A stretch of 64,000 bases of DNA from Synechococcus sp. KORDI-100 (lineage in GTDB: Bacteria; Cyanobacteriota; Cyanobacteriia; PCC-6307; Cyanobiaceae), in assembly GCF_000737535.1 (NCBI RefSeq), contig NZ_CP006269.1, positions 1,426,001 through 1,490,000 of the forward strand, read 5' to 3'. The notes under the pieces are model-generated. The model was not told the DNA's origin, made no database searches, and was given only the letters and a program-made list of their open reading frames with translations. The first letter of the stretch is position 1; the number at the start of each line of letters is the position of its first letter. This document shows, in pieces, positions 36,242 through 47,261 of the stretch. The translations under genes were made by a program, and so were the position numbers.

Positions 36242-36865
36242 TCACGGCCCCGACCTTAACGCAGGCTCCGGATTTGCACCGTCCTGATTGTCGGCGGAGA
36301 TCCGAATCGGACCGAATCGCACTGGCGGCCAGTAGCGCCAGACCGCTGTCCCGATCACCTTGTCCTGCGGAAGTGCTCCCCAGAGGTGGGAGTCCAGGCT
36401 GGTGTTTCGGTTGTCGCCCATCACCCAGAGTTGATTTGGAGCAATGGTCACCGGCTTCATCGAGTAATCGATCGATTCCGCCAGCCAGGGTTCCTCCAGG
36501 CTTTCTCCATTGCGGATCAAGATGCCATCACGGACTTCCAACTGATCTCCCGGCCGTCCCACAACCCGTTTGATCAGGGCGGCTGAGGGGTCGTACCCGG
36601 CCTCGACCAGCTGCGGTGGAGCAGCAAACACCACAATGCTGTCCAGCGGTAGCGGTGTCCCTTGCCGCCGGCTGATGCGCGGGCGGATCTTCTCGACAAG
36701 GATTCGGTCCTGCAGTTGCAGGGTGGGCAGCATCGATCCAGATGGGATCCAGCGGGGCTCAATCACAATCCAACGCACCAGGATTGCCAACAGGCCCCAG
36801 AGAATCAAATTGCGCCAAAAATGGCCGGCCGGCTTGTCGTTGGGCGGTGCGGAGGGATTGGTCAA
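36242..36865 (-). CDS. lepB: Signal peptidase I
   Basis: The 207-residue enzyme has one N-terminal membrane helix (LILWGLLAILVRWIVI). The catalytic Ser lies in IPSGSMLPTL and the catalytic Lys in LIKRVVGRPGDQL. The C-terminal GDNRNTSLDSHLWG box is present. It cleaves signal peptides of exported proteins at the membrane. The order lepB-DUF760 suggests an operon. Confidence 0.95.
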   Translation of the reverse strand: MTNPSAPPNDKPAGHFWRNLILWGLLAILVRWIVIEPRWIPSGSMLPTLQLQDRILVEKIRPRISRRQGTPLPLDSIVVFAAPPQLVEAGYDPSAALIKRVVGRPGDQLEVRDGILIRNGESLEEPWLAESIDYSMKPVTIAPNQLWVMGDNRNTSLDSHLWGALPQDKVIGTAVWRYWPPVRFGPIRISADNQDGANPEPALRSGP

Positions 36866-36906
36866 CGGCTTCGAAATCCTCAGCGTTTCATGAGCGTCTC
36901 ACGGGG

Positions 36907-37878
36907 TCATTCTCCGAACAGATCGCAGTAGTCGCGGCTGAAATGACCACGGCTTGGAAAGCCATAGCGGAGGGCGACATCTCCAACGCTTCCTGAGTGC
37001 AGTCCGCTGAGCAATGCCTTGCGGACCTGTTCAAGACGCACATTGCGCATCAACGTCAATGGACTCAGGCCCGTTGCCTGGCGGATTGCAACCGAAAGCA
37101 CGGTTTTGCTGATGAACAACCTTTGGGTGAGATCAGACATGGTGAGCGCAGTGTCGGAGCAACTCTCGTGCGTGAGAGCCACGAAGTCGCGAACGAGATC
37201 AACGTTCCTGTAAGCGCGCGAAGGGGCGTTTTGCTGATCTGACTGATCAATTCCTTCAAGAAAAGAGAGGACGGCGTCGTCAGCGTCTGCAGCGCAGGTT
37301 TGAGATGGCACGTTGTTGCTGGCGCCCCGGACAAGGGTCTGAGCCATCCGAGCGAAGTGTGCAGGTTTCACCTGGCAGATGTTCTGGTGATGCAGTCGCT
37401 CAAGAACAGGGTCGCCGTAGATTTCACCGGCCAGTGAGCGCACATGGTCTTTTGGCATTGAGCCGACGCACATGCTGGCTCCAGGGGAGATCGAAAAGAA
37501 AATCTCCGACGAACTCCCTTGGAAACCTGAAAAGGCATGGGGAGGAAGTCGCTCTCCCTTCACCAGATGAAGTTCCAGGTCTTGATTCAGTTCAATGGCG
37601 ATCTGCATCACGGCTGGATTGCGATCACCCTGGAAGTTCAATCCTTGGCTGGAATCAATCCTGACGACTGGAAACCCCAGAGTTTTCGACACGCGTATGC
37701 GCCCGATCAACGGACCAGGGGTGATCTGCGTGATGCGACACCGATAGCCGATCGTTCTGCAGAGTTGCTCGAGCTCACCGCTGCTTAGAAATGAATGGTC
37801 GATCGTGATGGTCGGCGAGGTTGATCGAGCACGAGACCATCCCGGCAACAAATCGCTGTTAGCCAGCTGCTGCAGCAA
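36907..37878 (-). CDS. AraC-family transcriptional regulator
   Basis: The frame has 323 codons. The last 100 residues form the double helix-turn-helix: LTMSDLTQRLFISKTVLSVA and TGLSPLTLMRNVRLEQVRKALL, then VGDVALRYGFPSRGHFSRDY. The N-terminal 200 residues are a cupin-like sensor of unknown ligand. The start is uncertain: TTG 37878 lies only 22 bases from the probable menD start, and no ATG occurs nearby. It is divergent from menD, so it could control that operon. Confidence 0.85.
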   Translation of the reverse strand: MLQQLANSDLLPGWSRARSTSPTITIDHSFLSSGELEQLCRTIGYRCRITQITPGPLIGRIRVSKTLGFPVVRIDSSQGLNFQGDRNPAVMQIAIELNQDLELHLVKGERLPPHAFSGFQGSSSEIFFSISPGASMCVGSMPKDHVRSLAGEIYGDPVLERLHHQNICQVKPAHFARMAQTLVRGASNNVPSQTCAADADDAVLSFLEGIDQSDQQNAPSRAYRNVDLVRDFVALTHESCSDTALTMSDLTQRLFISKTVLSVAIRQATGLSPLTLMRNVRLEQVRKALLSGLHSGSVGDVALRYGFPSRGHFSRDYCDLFGE

Positions 37879-37900
37879 AATTCAAAAAAGCATTTGGCTA

Positions 37901-39634
37901 TTGCTTTCGGTTGCTGCCGAGAATATCCGGGTTGCTCTCGGCTTGCTGCTGTCCTTCAGGCGCTGTGGTCTTGAGCGACTGGTGCTCTGCCCTGGCAGCC
38001 GCTCCGGGGCGTTGGCCAGCGCCGCTGGGCTGCTGGCACGGCGGGGTGATCTATGGCTGACGACCGCCATCGATGAGCGGTCTGCTGCATTTCTGGCGCT
38101 GGGGATGGCAACAGCGTCCGGCAGAGCCGTGGCCGTGGTCACCAGCTCCGGCACGGCGGTCGCCAATCTCTTGCCGGCTGCTGTGGAGGCGGATCGCTCC
38201 TGCCAACCTTTGTTGCTCCTGACGGCTGATCGTCCAGCCAGGCTCAAAAACTGCGGGGCGAATCAAACCGTCAATCAGGAAGAGTTTCTGCAGCCGGCCT
38301 GTCGTTGGGCAGGTACCGGGCCGCTGGAAGGATTGCACTTTGCAGCGCTGGATGAGCTTGATCGCCTCGCCTCTAGCAGCTGGAAGCAGGCCCATGGCAG
38401 CGTCACTGCCGCTGCCGGGCCCGTTCATCTCAACCTTCCCTTTGAGGAACCGCTGCATGCCTCCGTTGCAGAACAGGAGGACGGCCTTGCAGCCCTGATC
38501 AGCAGCCAGGCCGATCCGGTTGCGATCGATTCGGCGACTCCGCTTCCGTTAAACGCCCCCCAGTCGTTGGATCCTTCCCTGCCCGGTGTGGTGGTGGCCG
38601 GTCCCTGGAGAGGCCTTGCGTCTGGTCTGGGCCCGTATCAGAAATCCGTTCGTGGATGGCTGCAGCGCAGTGGTTGGCCTCTGTTGGCGGATCCGTTATC
38701 CGCCTTGCCAGTGGATCTGCCGGGGCGACTGCACCACTGGGAGCTGTTGTTGGATGCCGTGCCCGTCGCTGAGTCCCTGCAGGTGCTGCGGCTCGGTCCC
38801 ATGCCTGCCAGCCGCAGGCTTGAACAGTGGCTGTCGGTGTTGAACGGTCCTCAGCTGCTGATCAGCGAAGGGGATCCACGCTGTCTTGATCCACTCGGCC
38901 GCGCAAGCCAGTGGCCTGGGGGTATGCAGGCCTGGCTGGCCCAGCAACCTGATGGTTCTCTCGCCCCTTCGAGCGCTCTGGAGCAACTCGATGAGAGGGT
39001 GGGGGTTCTTCTTGACTCTCAGATTCCCTGTGGCGGCGTGGCCAATGAACCGGCTCTGGCACGTGCCCTGGCACGGCTGCTGCCTGAGACGGTTCCGGTG
39101 ATGCTCGCCGCCAGTTCCCCTGTGCGCGACTGGATGGTCTGGAGCGGCTCCGGCGGCAGTCACCGACGCTGTTTCAGCTTTCGCGGTGCCTCAGGCATTG
39201 ATGGAACGCTGTCGCTGGCGATGGGTCTGGCGATGGTGCAAGGCCGGACGGTTCTGATCACGGGAGATCTCGCTCTCCTCCACGACAGCAATGGCTGGCT
39301 GCATGCCCGCAACTGCGATCCGGCTTTGCTGGTTGTTCTGATCGATAACGCCGGCGGCGGCATCTTTGGGCAGCTGTCGATTGAGACTGGCTCGCCGGAG
39401 CAATTCGACCAGCTGTTTGCGATGCCCCAGGGTGTTGATCCATTGGCTCTGGCCTCAGCCCACGGCATTCCAACAAGGCAGCTGGCCTGCCTGGAGGATC
39501 TGCCGGATGCTCTGGAATGGGGCTTGATGGTTCAGGGTCCGGCCCTGTTGCGGGTGAGCACGAACCGTCTCCACGATGCTGGCTTGCGTCAGCGTCTGCG
39601 CGCCGCTGCTCAGAATGAACTGTTGACGCCTTAA
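37901..39634 (+). CDS. menD: 2-succinyl-5-enolpyruvyl-6-hydroxy-3-cyclohexene-1-carboxylate synthase
   Basis: I start at TTG 37901 ([13 protein letters not shown]), because MenD proteins begin with an AAEN(L/I)R helix; the open frame upstream overlaps the AraC gene. This gives 577 residues, a normal length. The family motifs are [12 protein letters not shown], a ThDP region [13 protein letters not shown] and [10 protein letters not shown]. MenD is a thiamine diphosphate enzyme joining 2-oxoglutarate and isochorismate in phylloquinone synthesis. It is followed after 4 bases by menB. Confidence 0.93.
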   Translation: MLSVAAENIRVALGLLLSFRRCGLERLVLCPGSRSGALASAAGLLARRGDLWLTTAIDERSAAFLALGMATASGRAVAVVTSSGTAVANLLPAAVEADRSCQPLLLLTADRPARLKNCGANQTVNQEEFLQPACRWAGTGPLEGLHFAALDELDRLASSSWKQAHGSVTAAAGPVHLNLPFEEPLHASVAEQEDGLAALISSQADPVAIDSATPLPLNAPQSLDPSLPGVVVAGPWRGLASGLGPYQKSVRGWLQRSGWPLLADPLSALPVDLPGRLHHWELLLDAVPVAESLQVLRLGPMPASRRLEQWLSVLNGPQLLISEGDPRCLDPLGRASQWPGGMQAWLAQQPDGSLAPSSALEQLDERVGVLLDSQIPCGGVANEPALARALARLLPETVPVMLAASSPVRDWMVWSGSGGSHRRCFSFRGASGIDGTLSLAMGLAMVQGRTVLITGDLALLHDSNGWLHARNCDPALLVVLIDNAGGGIFGQLSIETGSPEQFDQLFAMPQGVDPLALASAHGIPTRQLACLEDLPDALEWGLMVQGPALLRVSTNRLHDAGLRQRLRAAAQNELLTP

Positions 39635-39638
39635 GTCG

Positions 39639-40508
39639 ATGTCTCAGCCACGGCAGGTTCTTCCCGGTCCAGTCGCCGTGGCATGGCAGTCCTGGGGCGA
39701 CTACTCCGACATCCTTCTGGATAGATGTCCGGAGGGCATTGCCCGGGTGGCGATCAACCGCCCGGGCAAGCGCAATGCCTTTCGTCCGCAGACCGTCGTT
39801 GAGCTCTGCGATGCCTTCACCCGCATCCGTGATGACCGCCAGATCGGCGTGGTGCTGTTCACCGGGGTGGGTCCCGCCAAGGACGGTGGCTATGCCTTCT
39901 GCTCAGGTGGCGATCAGAGCGTGCGTGGCGACGGCGGCTATGTGGGTGAGGACGGCCTGCCGCGGCTGAATGTGCTGGATCTGCAGCGCATCATCCGCAG
40001 TCTTCCCAAGGTGGTGATCGCACTCGTGGCTGGTTACGCCATCGGGGGTGGTCAGGTGTTGCATCTGCTCTGTGATCTCAGCCTGGCGGCGGACAATGCC
40101 GTGTTCGGTCAGACCGGACCGAAGGTCGGAAGCTTCGACGGCGGCTTTGGGGCCGGTTTTCTGGCGCGGGTGGTGGGCCAGCGCAAAGCGCGCGAGATCT
40201 GGTTTCTCTGCCGCCGCTACGGAGCCGAGCAGGCGCTCCGGATGGGTCTGGTGAATGCGGTGGTTCCGCTGGAGGAGCTGGAGGCTGAGGGGGTGCGCTG
40301 GGCGAAGGAGGTGCTGCAGCACAGCCCGACGGCGATTCGCTGCCTCAAGGCCAGCTTCAATGCCGAAACCGATGGCTTGGCTGGTCTGCAGGAGTTGGCC
40401 GGCCAGGCCACCCATCTCTTCTACAGAACCGATGAGGCGTTGGAAGGCCGTGATGCCTTCCTGGACAAACGCCCCCCTGATTTTTCCTCAACGGGCTGGT
40501 TACCTTGA
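39639..40508 (+). CDS. menB: 1,4-dihydroxy-2-naphthoyl-CoA synthase
   Basis: The 289-residue crotonase-family enzyme has [32 protein letters not shown] (MenB-specific GDQ), [17 protein letters not shown] and [12 protein letters not shown]. It closes the second ring of phylloquinone from succinylbenzoyl-CoA. It forms an operon with menD, so two steps of vitamin K1 synthesis for photosystem I are encoded together. Confidence 0.96.
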   Translation: MSQPRQVLPGPVAVAWQSWGDYSDILLDRCPEGIARVAINRPGKRNAFRPQTVVELCDAFTRIRDDRQIGVVLFTGVGPAKDGGYAFCSGGDQSVRGDGGYVGEDGLPRLNVLDLQRIIRSLPKVVIALVAGYAIGGGQVLHLLCDLSLAADNAVFGQTGPKVGSFDGGFGAGFLARVVGQRKAREIWFLCRRYGAEQALRMGLVNAVVPLEELEAEGVRWAKEVLQHSPTAIRCLKASFNAETDGLAGLQELAGQATHLFYRTDEALEGRDAFLDKRPPDFSSTGWLP

Positions 40509-40512
40509 TGCC

Positions 40513-41058
40513 ATGCTTCCTCTCACCCTGCCTGAACCGGCTCCACTGATTCAGGCGGGGGCGGTTGATTCCCTGATGATGGCGCTGGCCTCCGTTCCGG
40601 AGGAGCTGCGGCAGATGCCGGAGCGCCACATCGTGATGCTGCGTGGGCGACGCCGGCTGCTGTTGCTGGAGGGCGGCAGCCTCAGAAGCGCCTTCCCCGT
40701 GGCCGTTGGGATGCCTGGTTGGGAGACCCCCACAGGGACGTTCCGCGTGATCGAAAAGATCAATCAGCCGATCTGGGTGCATCCCGTGACCGGTGAACGG
40801 GTGGAGGACCAGGGACCGGACAATCCCCTCGGCAGTCACTGGATCGCTTTTCATCACGACTGCCTCGGCCGCGATGCCCACGACGGGCAGTCCTGGGTCA
40901 CGATCAAGGGCTGCACCACGACAGGTTTTCACGGCACACCCCATCGCTGGACGGTGGGTCGCGCGATTTCCCACGGCTGCGTCCGTCTTTACAACGAGGA
41001 TGTGAAATCCCTGTACCGGCAGGTCAAGCTCGGCATGGCTGTCACTGTTCTGCCCTGA
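40513..41058 (+). CDS. L,D-transpeptidase (YkuD domain)
   Basis: ATG 40513 gives 181 residues and lies 4 bases after menB. The catalytic YkuD motif is [14 protein letters not shown], with Cys and His visible, and upstream are [16 protein letters not shown] and [12 protein letters not shown]. The family crosslinks peptidoglycan by 3-3 bonds or anchors proteins. There is no clear signal peptide, although a hydrophobic LLLLE strand is present. Confidence 0.88.
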   Translation: MLPLTLPEPAPLIQAGAVDSLMMALASVPEELRQMPERHIVMLRGRRRLLLLEGGSLRSAFPVAVGMPGWETPTGTFRVIEKINQPIWVHPVTGERVEDQGPDNPLGSHWIAFHHDCLGRDAHDGQSWVTIKGCTTTGFHGTPHRWTVGRAISHGCVRLYNEDVKSLYRQVKLGMAVTVLP

Positions 41059-41122
41059 GCGTCTCCGCAGTGAGCGACCGGGGGAATTGCCTCTAAAGTC
41101 GCGCCGATCCAGAGGCTGTTTG

Positions 41123-42667
41123 ATGCGCATTCTCTTTGCTGCCGCCGAATGCGCTCCGATGATCAAGGTCGGCGGGATGGGGGATGTGGTGGGCTCGCTG
41201 CCACCGGCCCTTTCCAAACTCGGCCACGATGTTCGGCTGATCATGCCGGGCTATGGAAAGCTCTGGAGCAAGCTGCAGATCCCTGATGAGCCGATCTGGC
41301 GAGCTCAGGCGATGGGCACCGAATTCGCCGTTTTCGAGACCAAGCATCCCGTCAGCGGCCTGACGATCTATCTGGTGGGTCATCCCGTGTTTGATCCTGA
41401 GCGGATCTACGGCGGAGAAGACGAGGACTGGCGTTTCACCTTCTTTGCCCTGGCAGCCGCTGAATTTGCCTGGAACGTCTGGAAACCTCAGGTGCTGCAC
41501 TGCCACGATTGGCACACCGGAATGATTCCCGTGTGGATGCATCAGGACCCGGATATCAGCACCGTGTTCACGATCCACAACCTCAAGTACCAGGGACCCT
41601 GGCGCTGGAAATTGGACCGCATCACCTGGTGCCCCTGGTACATGCAGGGAGATCACACGATGGCAGCTGCCCTGCTCTACGCCGACCGGGTCAATGCCGT
41701 GTCTCCCACCTACGCCCAGGAGATCCGAACGACGGAATACGGCGAAAAGCTGGAGGGTCTTCTCAACTTCGTTTCAGGAAAACTCCGAGGCATCCTCAAT
41801 GGGATCGATCTCGAGGCCTGGGATCCGTCAACGGATACCTCCCTGCCGGCCCGCTTCAGTGTGGAGGACCTTTCCGGCAAGGCCACCTGCAAGCGTGTTC
41901 TGCAGGAGCGGATGGGTCTGGCGGTCCGGGAGGATGCCTTTGTGCTCGGCATGGTGAGCCGGCTTGTTGATCAGAAGGGTGTCGACCTGCTGCTGCAGGT
42001 TGCCGACCGCCTGTTCGCCTACACCGACACCCAGATCGTCGTACTCGGCACCGGTGATCGCGGACTGGAGTCGGGTCTCTGGCAGCTGGCATCCCGCCAC
42101 CCGGGTCGCTGCGCTGTGTTTCTCACCTACGACGACGACCTGTCGCGGTTGATTTACGCCGGTAGCGATGCGTTCCTGATGCCGAGTCGTTTTGAGCCCT
42201 GCGGCATCAGTCAGCTGTATGCCATGCGCTACGGCTCAGTCCCCGTGGTACGCAAGGTGGGTGGTCTTGTCGACACGGTGCCTCCCCATGTTCCGGCGGA
42301 GGAGATCGGCACCGGCTTCTGCTTTGATCGCTTTGAACCGGTTGATTTTTACACCTCTCTTGTGAGGGCATGGGAGGCCTTCCGCCATCAGACCAGCTGG
42401 ATGGCCCTGCAGAAACGGGGCATGACTCAGGATTACAGCTGGAACCGATCCGCTGCGGATTACGACCTGATGTATCGCGATGTCTGCGGACTGAAGGAGC
42501 CCACCCCCGACGCTGCAGCTGTGGAACAGTTCTCACGCGGTCAGGAGGCCGATCCTTCACGGCCTGACGACGCCCAGGTTGAATCAGTCCCCGAGCCCAT
42601 CCCTGCCCCGGCGAGTGCCAGCCGTCGCAATCCCCTCAACAGATTGTTCGGACGACGTAACGGCTGA
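41123..42667 (+). CDS. glgA: Glycogen synthase
   Basis: ATG 41123 gives 514 residues beginning [20 protein letters not shown], where KVGG binds ADP-glucose; the 12-codon extension upstream is not family-like. The C-terminal GT-B domain has [15 protein letters not shown] and [20 protein letters not shown]. It elongates glycogen in the cytosol. The last 40 residues are a Ser/Pro/Glu-rich tail not seen in the core enzyme. Confidence 0.95.
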   Translation: MRILFAAAECAPMIKVGGMGDVVGSLPPALSKLGHDVRLIMPGYGKLWSKLQIPDEPIWRAQAMGTEFAVFETKHPVSGLTIYLVGHPVFDPERIYGGEDEDWRFTFFALAAAEFAWNVWKPQVLHCHDWHTGMIPVWMHQDPDISTVFTIHNLKYQGPWRWKLDRITWCPWYMQGDHTMAAALLYADRVNAVSPTYAQEIRTTEYGEKLEGLLNFVSGKLRGILNGIDLEAWDPSTDTSLPARFSVEDLSGKATCKRVLQERMGLAVREDAFVLGMVSRLVDQKGVDLLLQVADRLFAYTDTQIVVLGTGDRGLESGLWQLASRHPGRCAVFLTYDDDLSRLIYAGSDAFLMPSRFEPCGISQLYAMRYGSVPVVRKVGGLVDTVPPHVPAEEIGTGFCFDRFEPVDFYTSLVRAWEAFRHQTSWMALQKRGMTQDYSWNRSAADYDLMYRDVCGLKEPTPDAAAVEQFSRGQEADPSRPDDAQVESVPEPIPAPASASRRNPLNRLFGRRNG

Positions 42668-42669
42668 CC

Positions 42670-43410
42670 TTGCCCAATCTGCCGGCGCCATACACCAGCC
42701 CCTGGCGGGAATTCGGTCGCAATCTCCGAGCTGTGCTGGCCGATCTCGGTCTGCGCATCAGAGAACTGTCGCGACGCAACCGTGAAGGTGATCTCTCGGT
42801 CCCAGCCTTCTGGCCCCCTGCCTGGGCACCGTTCTTCTGGCCTCTGCTGCTCGCCCTCGTTCTTGCGTTGCCCGCAGCGGGCTTGCGCTGGTTGAGCCTG
42901 TCCCATTCCGTTGAAGCCCCAGTTGAGCAGCTTGGTGATGGTCCATCGACATCAACCAGTCAGAGCCTTCAGGCAACCGACGCAGACGAGCTCGCGACCC
43001 CTGCGTTGCCAGGAGACAATTTGGGGAGCAATCGCGATGACGCTGCGCCGTCTTCAAGCATCGGCTCCTCAGCTGAACAATCCATTCCGCCTCCATCCGT
43101 TCCGCCAGCCCCGCCTGCACTCCAGATTGATCCCCTTCTCAACCTGATGATCGATGGCGATACGCCTGACAATCTGCTGGAGTCTGCGGAACCGGATCTG
43201 CGCGCCAATCGCCTTGTGTTGAGGGTGTCGCGATCGGGTTGGCGAGCGCTCCAGGCTGGTAGCCGTCAGGAGCAGGCTGAGACCTGGCAGTCCATCGCCG
43301 AGGATCTCGGTTATGGATCCCTCACGTTGCTTGATGACGAGGATTGTTCCTTGGGTCGCTCGGCGCGGGTGGGTGACGGCATGATCCTGTTCGATGTCGA
43401 GGTGTCCTGA
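42670..43410 (+). CDS. Proline-rich membrane-anchored hypothetical protein
   Basis: The frame begins at TTG 42670, 2 bases after glgA, and encodes 246 residues. A soluble head is followed by one membrane helix (FFWPLLLALVLALPAAGL, about residues 55-75), then a Ser/Pro-rich linker of some 60 residues. A C-terminal domain (LVLRVSRSGWRALQAG, EDLGYGSLTLLDDEDCSLGR) looks globular. The stop shares one base with murF (TGATG). The genomic setting suggests an envelope role, but no family is recognised. Confidence 0.65.
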   Translation: MPNLPAPYTSPWREFGRNLRAVLADLGLRIRELSRRNREGDLSVPAFWPPAWAPFFWPLLLALVLALPAAGLRWLSLSHSVEAPVEQLGDGPSTSTSQSLQATDADELATPALPGDNLGSNRDDAAPSSSIGSSAEQSIPPPSVPPAPPALQIDPLLNLMIDGDTPDNLLESAEPDLRANRLVLRVSRSGWRALQAGSRQEQAETWQSIAEDLGYGSLTLLDDEDCSLGRSARVGDGMILFDVEVS

Positions 43411-44759
43411 TGACCCTGGTGATCCAGCAGTTGATTGATCTGTGGGGGCCACCAGCGGCTGGCGTGTTTTTGCCGGACGCGCCACTTGGATCGGTCTGCA
43501 CCGACAGTCGGCGGCTGAACCCGGGAGATTTTTTCGTGCCGCTGGTTGGTGAACGTTTTGACGGTCATACCTTCCTGGACAACCTGCCGAACCATGCCGC
43601 CCAGGCAGCCGTGGTGTCGCGTGCCTGGCGACAAGCGGTTCCGCCTGATCTTCTGCATTGGCGAGTCGATGACACCCTTGAGGCCTACCAGCAGTTAGGT
43701 CTGCTTCATCGTCGTGATTTGCAGCAGCCCGTCATTGCCGTCACAGGCTCCGCCGGCAAGACAACCACGCGTGAATTGATCCGATCGGTTCTGATGCCGC
43801 TGGGACCGGTTCAGGCCAGCAGTGGAAACAACAACAACGACATTGGTGTGCCGTTGACGCTGCTGCAGGCAGACAGCAGCCATCGAGCCCTTGTTGTGGA
43901 GATGGGGATGCGCGGACCGGGTGAGATCGCCCGGCTTTCGTGTTGCACGGAACCGGATCTCGCCGTGATCACCAACATTGGCACGGCACACATCGGTCGG
44001 CTCGGAAGTCGCGAGGCCATCGCCGCTGCCAAATGTGAAATTGCGACACACCTCAGCCGGGACGGCGCGGTCGTGATCCCAGCCGGTGATTCGCTGCTGG
44101 AGGCGTCCCTGTCCAGAGTCTGGTCAGGCAGAGTAATTCGCGTTCGACTTGACGACGATGTAGACGTCGATGCCGACCTGATCGGCAACCTTGAGGGTGA
44201 TCAGATCGTTGTGGATGGCCAATGCCTCAACCTTCCCCTCGATGGCCGTCACAACGCGCGTAATTTTCTGCTTGCTCTGGCGGTGGCGAGGGAATTGGGA
44301 GTTCCACCGGCCAGTCTCACCGATCTCAGGGTTGACGTTCCAGGCGGGCGCAATCGCCGATTGGACAAGGACGGCCTGATCATCCTGGATGAGACCTACA
44401 ACGCCTCACCGGAGGCTGTGCTTGCCGCGCTGGATCTCCTGGCAACACAACCAGGTCGTCGCTTTGCCGTTCTTGGCACGATGCTTGAGCTCGGTGATCG
44501 CAGTGTGGAGCTTCACGCATCCATCGCCGCCCGAGCGGCTGCCTTGAAACTGGATGGCCTGGTGGTTGTCGCCTCAGAGCCTGAAGCAGCCGCGATGGCG
44601 AAAGCTGCTGCCGCCATCGAGCGTCTGGCTGTGGTGTCTGCACCGGAGGCAGCCGCTGAGCCTCTGTCCCATTGGCTCAGACAAGGCGATGTTGTGCTGC
44701 TGAAGGGGAGTCGTGGTGTCGCCCTGGAGCGATTGATACCGATGCTGCCGCGTTTCTGA
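43410..44759 (+). CDS. murF: UDP-N-acetylmuramoyl-tripeptide--D-alanyl-D-alanine ligase
   Basis: The 449-residue Mur ligase has TDSRRLNPGDFFVPL at the N-terminus, the ATP loop GSAGKTTTRELI, NNNNDIGVPLTLLQ, and DETYNASPEAVLAALD in the C-terminal half. It adds D-Ala-D-Ala to the peptidoglycan precursor. Its ATG overlaps the stop of the upstream membrane protein gene by one base, so they are co-translated. It ends just before the convergent TPR gene. Confidence 0.95.
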   Translation: MTLVIQQLIDLWGPPAAGVFLPDAPLGSVCTDSRRLNPGDFFVPLVGERFDGHTFLDNLPNHAAQAAVVSRAWRQAVPPDLLHWRVDDTLEAYQQLGLLHRRDLQQPVIAVTGSAGKTTTRELIRSVLMPLGPVQASSGNNNNDIGVPLTLLQADSSHRALVVEMGMRGPGEIARLSCCTEPDLAVITNIGTAHIGRLGSREAIAAAKCEIATHLSRDGAVVIPAGDSLLEASLSRVWSGRVIRVRLDDDVDVDADLIGNLEGDQIVVDGQCLNLPLDGRHNARNFLLALAVARELGVPPASLTDLRVDVPGGRNRRLDKDGLIILDETYNASPEAVLAALDLLATQPGRRFAVLGTMLELGDRSVELHASIAARAAALKLDGLVVVASEPEAAAMAKAAAAIERLAVVSAPEAAAEPLSHWLRQGDVVLLKGSRGVALERLIPMLPRF

Positions 44760-44762
44760 CGC

Positions 44763-45491
44763 TCAGCGACATTGTTTTTCGATCCAGGACACAACCTGTT
44801 CATTGCCGTAACTCTTGGCTTGTCGCCAGTCCTTGCAGGCCCCTGTCATGTCTCCCATCATTTCGCGAGCAATGCCGCGGCTGCGGTAGGCATAAGCGTA
44901 TTTGGGGGAGATGGCGATGGCCTTGTCGAACCAGCGAATCGCGCCAAACGCATCTTTGAGGTCCATCTGAACGATTCCCAGGCCCGTCATGGCAGTGGAA
45001 CTGTCCGGCGACATCCTGAGGACCTGTTGAAAGTCCTTGGAACTCTGAACCATGTCGCCGTCCTGCTTGTAAATGTTCAGCCAGCCTCTGAGTTGATAAC
45101 CAAACAGGTAAGAGGGGTTCAGTGCCAGGGCCCGGTTGATGTCGATCATGGCCTTGTCGTACTCCCCGAGGTAAGTCCAGGCATCGGCTCGGTTCCCGAG
45201 AGCGAAGACGTATTTTGTCGACAGTTTCAGGGCCTGGTCGCAGGCATCGACGGCGGTCTTGTATTTCGACGCCAGGATTCTGGTTGAACAGAGGTAGTTC
45301 CAGAGACTGGCGTTCTCAGGATCAATCCGGACGGCCTGCTCGAAATCGCGTTCTGCACTGACGAAATCGCCGTTTTCACGGCTCCTCAAGGCGTTGTTGA
45401 GCAGTTCAGCTGTTTGCTGAGCCTTCACGGCACCGACAGGACCCGTGGCGATGGCCAGGAATGCCAGCAGGGAGAGGGTTTGTCGTTTCAT
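44763..45491 (-). CDS. Exported TPR-repeat protein
   Basis: ATG 45489-45491 gives 242 residues beginning MKRQTLSLLAFLAIATGPVG, a signal peptide with AKA-type site near residue 25; the longer frame overlaps glmU. Six or so TPR units follow, for example FEQAVRIDPENASLWNYLCS, INRALALNPSYLFGYQLRGW and FDKAIAISPKYAYAYRSRGI. It is likely a periplasmic scaffold. Four cysteines occur. It is 52 bases after glmU on the same strand. Confidence 0.85.
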   Translation of the reverse strand: MKRQTLSLLAFLAIATGPVGAVKAQQTAELLNNALRSRENGDFVSAERDFEQAVRIDPENASLWNYLCSTRILASKYKTAVDACDQALKLSTKYVFALGNRADAWTYLGEYDKAMIDINRALALNPSYLFGYQLRGWLNIYKQDGDMVQSSKDFQQVLRMSPDSSTAMTGLGIVQMDLKDAFGAIRWFDKAIAISPKYAYAYRSRGIAREMMGDMTGACKDWRQAKSYGNEQVVSWIEKQCR

Positions 45492-45543
45492 CGATGCACC
45501 GACTCCACCGTTGGCCGTTTTGCCATTGCTTAGCAGCAATCCG

Positions 45544-46896
45544 TCAGCCTGTCCGGCCTGCCCAACCAGGTTTGTTCGCCTGTCGCGATCGTCCAATCGC
45601 CAGCTCTCCATCCGCAACGTCCTTGGTGATCGTGGACCCCGCTGCGATCGTGACCTGCGAGCCCACTCGCACTGGGGCCACCAGAACTGAATTGGCACCG
45701 GTTTTGCTGTGATCGCCAATCATGGTGCGGTGTTTTTGAACGCCGTCGTAATTGGCCGTGATCGTTCCTGCGCCGATGTTGACGTCGCTGCCGAGCAGGG
45801 CATCTCCGATGTAGCTGAGGTGATTGACCTTGCTCCCCTGGCCGAGCTGACTTTTTTTCACTTCGACGAAATTGCCGATGCGGCAGTTGTCGCCGATCTC
45901 CGCTCCAGGCCTCAGGTGGGCGAATGGACCGATGGCAACGCCATTGCCGACAGTGGCCTCGCGCACCACGGAATGGAGCACAGACACGTTGCTGCCGAGA
46001 CGTGCATTCTCGAGCAGGCTGCCCGGGCCGATGCGACAATTGTCACCGATACTGCATGCCCCACGAAGATGGGTCTGCGGTTCAATCACCACATCGTTTC
46101 CGAATTGGCATGCCTCGCTGAGCGTGCAGCTGGCAGGGTCAACAAAGGTGACTCCCTCTGCCATCCAATGATCGCGCAGACGTTCCTGCAGGAGCGTTTC
46201 GCATTGAGCCAGCTGTTTTCGATTGTTGATTCCGTTCACTTCGTCCGGGTCGGCCACCTCCACATGCATGGCTCTGGGCAGCATGGCGACCGTGTCTGTG
46301 AGGTAGAGCTCGCCCTGGTCATTGTCCCTGCTGAGTTTGGGCAGAACCTTGGCCAGCGCAAGCCAGTTGAAGCAGTAGATCCCGGCGTTTGTGAGGTTGT
46401 TGCGACGTTGTTCGTTGCTGCAATCGCGATGTTCAACGATTGCGGTCACCTGTCCCTGTTGATCAACAAAAACCCTGCCGTAGCCGGTTGGATCGCTCAG
46501 ACGCGCCGTGAGCAGGGTGACATCAGCGCCGCTGCTGCGGTGACCATGTACGAGGGCCTCAATGGTTTCCGGCCGCAACAGGGGCACATCTCCATTGAGA
46601 ACCAACAGTTCACCTTCAAAGTCCGGAAGAACGGGCAGCAGCTGCTGGACGGCGTGCCCCGTCCCGTTCTGAGGTTGTTGCAGAACGAATTCCAGGCCTT
46701 CCAGGGCGTTCAGGGTCTGCTCCACCCGTTCGGCTTGGTGACCAACGATCAGAATCCGTCGCTCCGGCTGTAGATTGCCTGCGCTGGCCAACACGCGCTC
46801 CACCAAGGTGGCGCCAGCCAGTGGTTGCAGCACCTTCGGAAGGGCACTTTTCATCCGTGTTCCCTTTCCAGCGGCCAGTACGGCAACAGCGAGCAT
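45544..46896 (-). CDS. glmU: Bifunctional N-acetylglucosamine-1-phosphate uridyltransferase / glucosamine-1-phosphate acetyltransferase
   Basis: The 450-residue protein has [20 protein letters not shown] in the N-terminal pyrophosphorylase domain and a left-handed beta helix of hexapeptides in the C-terminal half ([37 protein letters not shown]). It makes UDP-GlcNAc for cell wall and lipopolysaccharide. Length is normal. The gene starts at the edge of a gene-poor stretch, and the TPR gene follows it. Confidence 0.96.
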   Translation of the reverse strand: MLAVAVLAAGKGTRMKSALPKVLQPLAGATLVERVLASAGNLQPERRILIVGHQAERVEQTLNALEGLEFVLQQPQNGTGHAVQQLLPVLPDFEGELLVLNGDVPLLRPETIEALVHGHRSSGADVTLLTARLSDPTGYGRVFVDQQGQVTAIVEHRDCSNEQRRNNLTNAGIYCFNWLALAKVLPKLSRDNDQGELYLTDTVAMLPRAMHVEVADPDEVNGINNRKQLAQCETLLQERLRDHWMAEGVTFVDPASCTLSEACQFGNDVVIEPQTHLRGACSIGDNCRIGPGSLLENARLGSNVSVLHSVVREATVGNGVAIGPFAHLRPGAEIGDNCRIGNFVEVKKSQLGQGSKVNHLSYIGDALLGSDVNIGAGTITANYDGVQKHRTMIGDHSKTGANSVLVAPVRVGSQVTIAAGSTITKDVADGELAIGRSRQANKPGWAGRTG

Positions 46897-47194
46897 CGAG
46901 TTGGAGAGTTGGAACGGGCGGAATCTATCTGGATCTGCTCAGGGATCCCGCGTCCAGGGTTTCATTGATGCCGCAGGGGACGCTCAACGTCAGATGCGGA
47001 ACCGCATGGTGGATCAGGACATCGGATCAGATAGCCTGGCAGGTCAGTTGTTTCGCAAAACAAACGTCACCACAAGGGTTCTGGTCAGCGGGCAACGTCT
47101 GAGCCAATGATTCGTTAAATAATATAAAGGAGTCTTGATGGCTGCTGCTTCTCTCTTTTGAGCGTCACTCGTGAGTGGGAAGAAGACAGAGATC

Positions 47195-47226
47195 AGAGCA
47201 GGGATGGGATCCTGCTCTTTTTCTTT
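47195..47226 (+). terminator. Rho-independent terminator
   Basis: AGAGCAGG and CCTGCTCT form a perfect 8-bp stem with an 8-base loop, followed by TTTTCTTT. It terminates plus-strand transcription although no plus-strand gene lies upstream within 2 kb, apart from the tiny frame at about 47138. Confidence 0.8.
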
Positions 47227-47261
47227 AAGCATTTACGCCGATGATGAATGTATAACTGTGA

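Noticed and set aside
37805-37900. 32-codon N-terminal extension of menD
   Set aside because: MenD proteins begin at the AAEN helix, and the extension overlaps the divergent AraC gene.
46775-47110. Plus-strand frame opposite the start of glmU
   Set aside because: Most of it is antisense to glmU, and the remaining 60 codons have no start signal.
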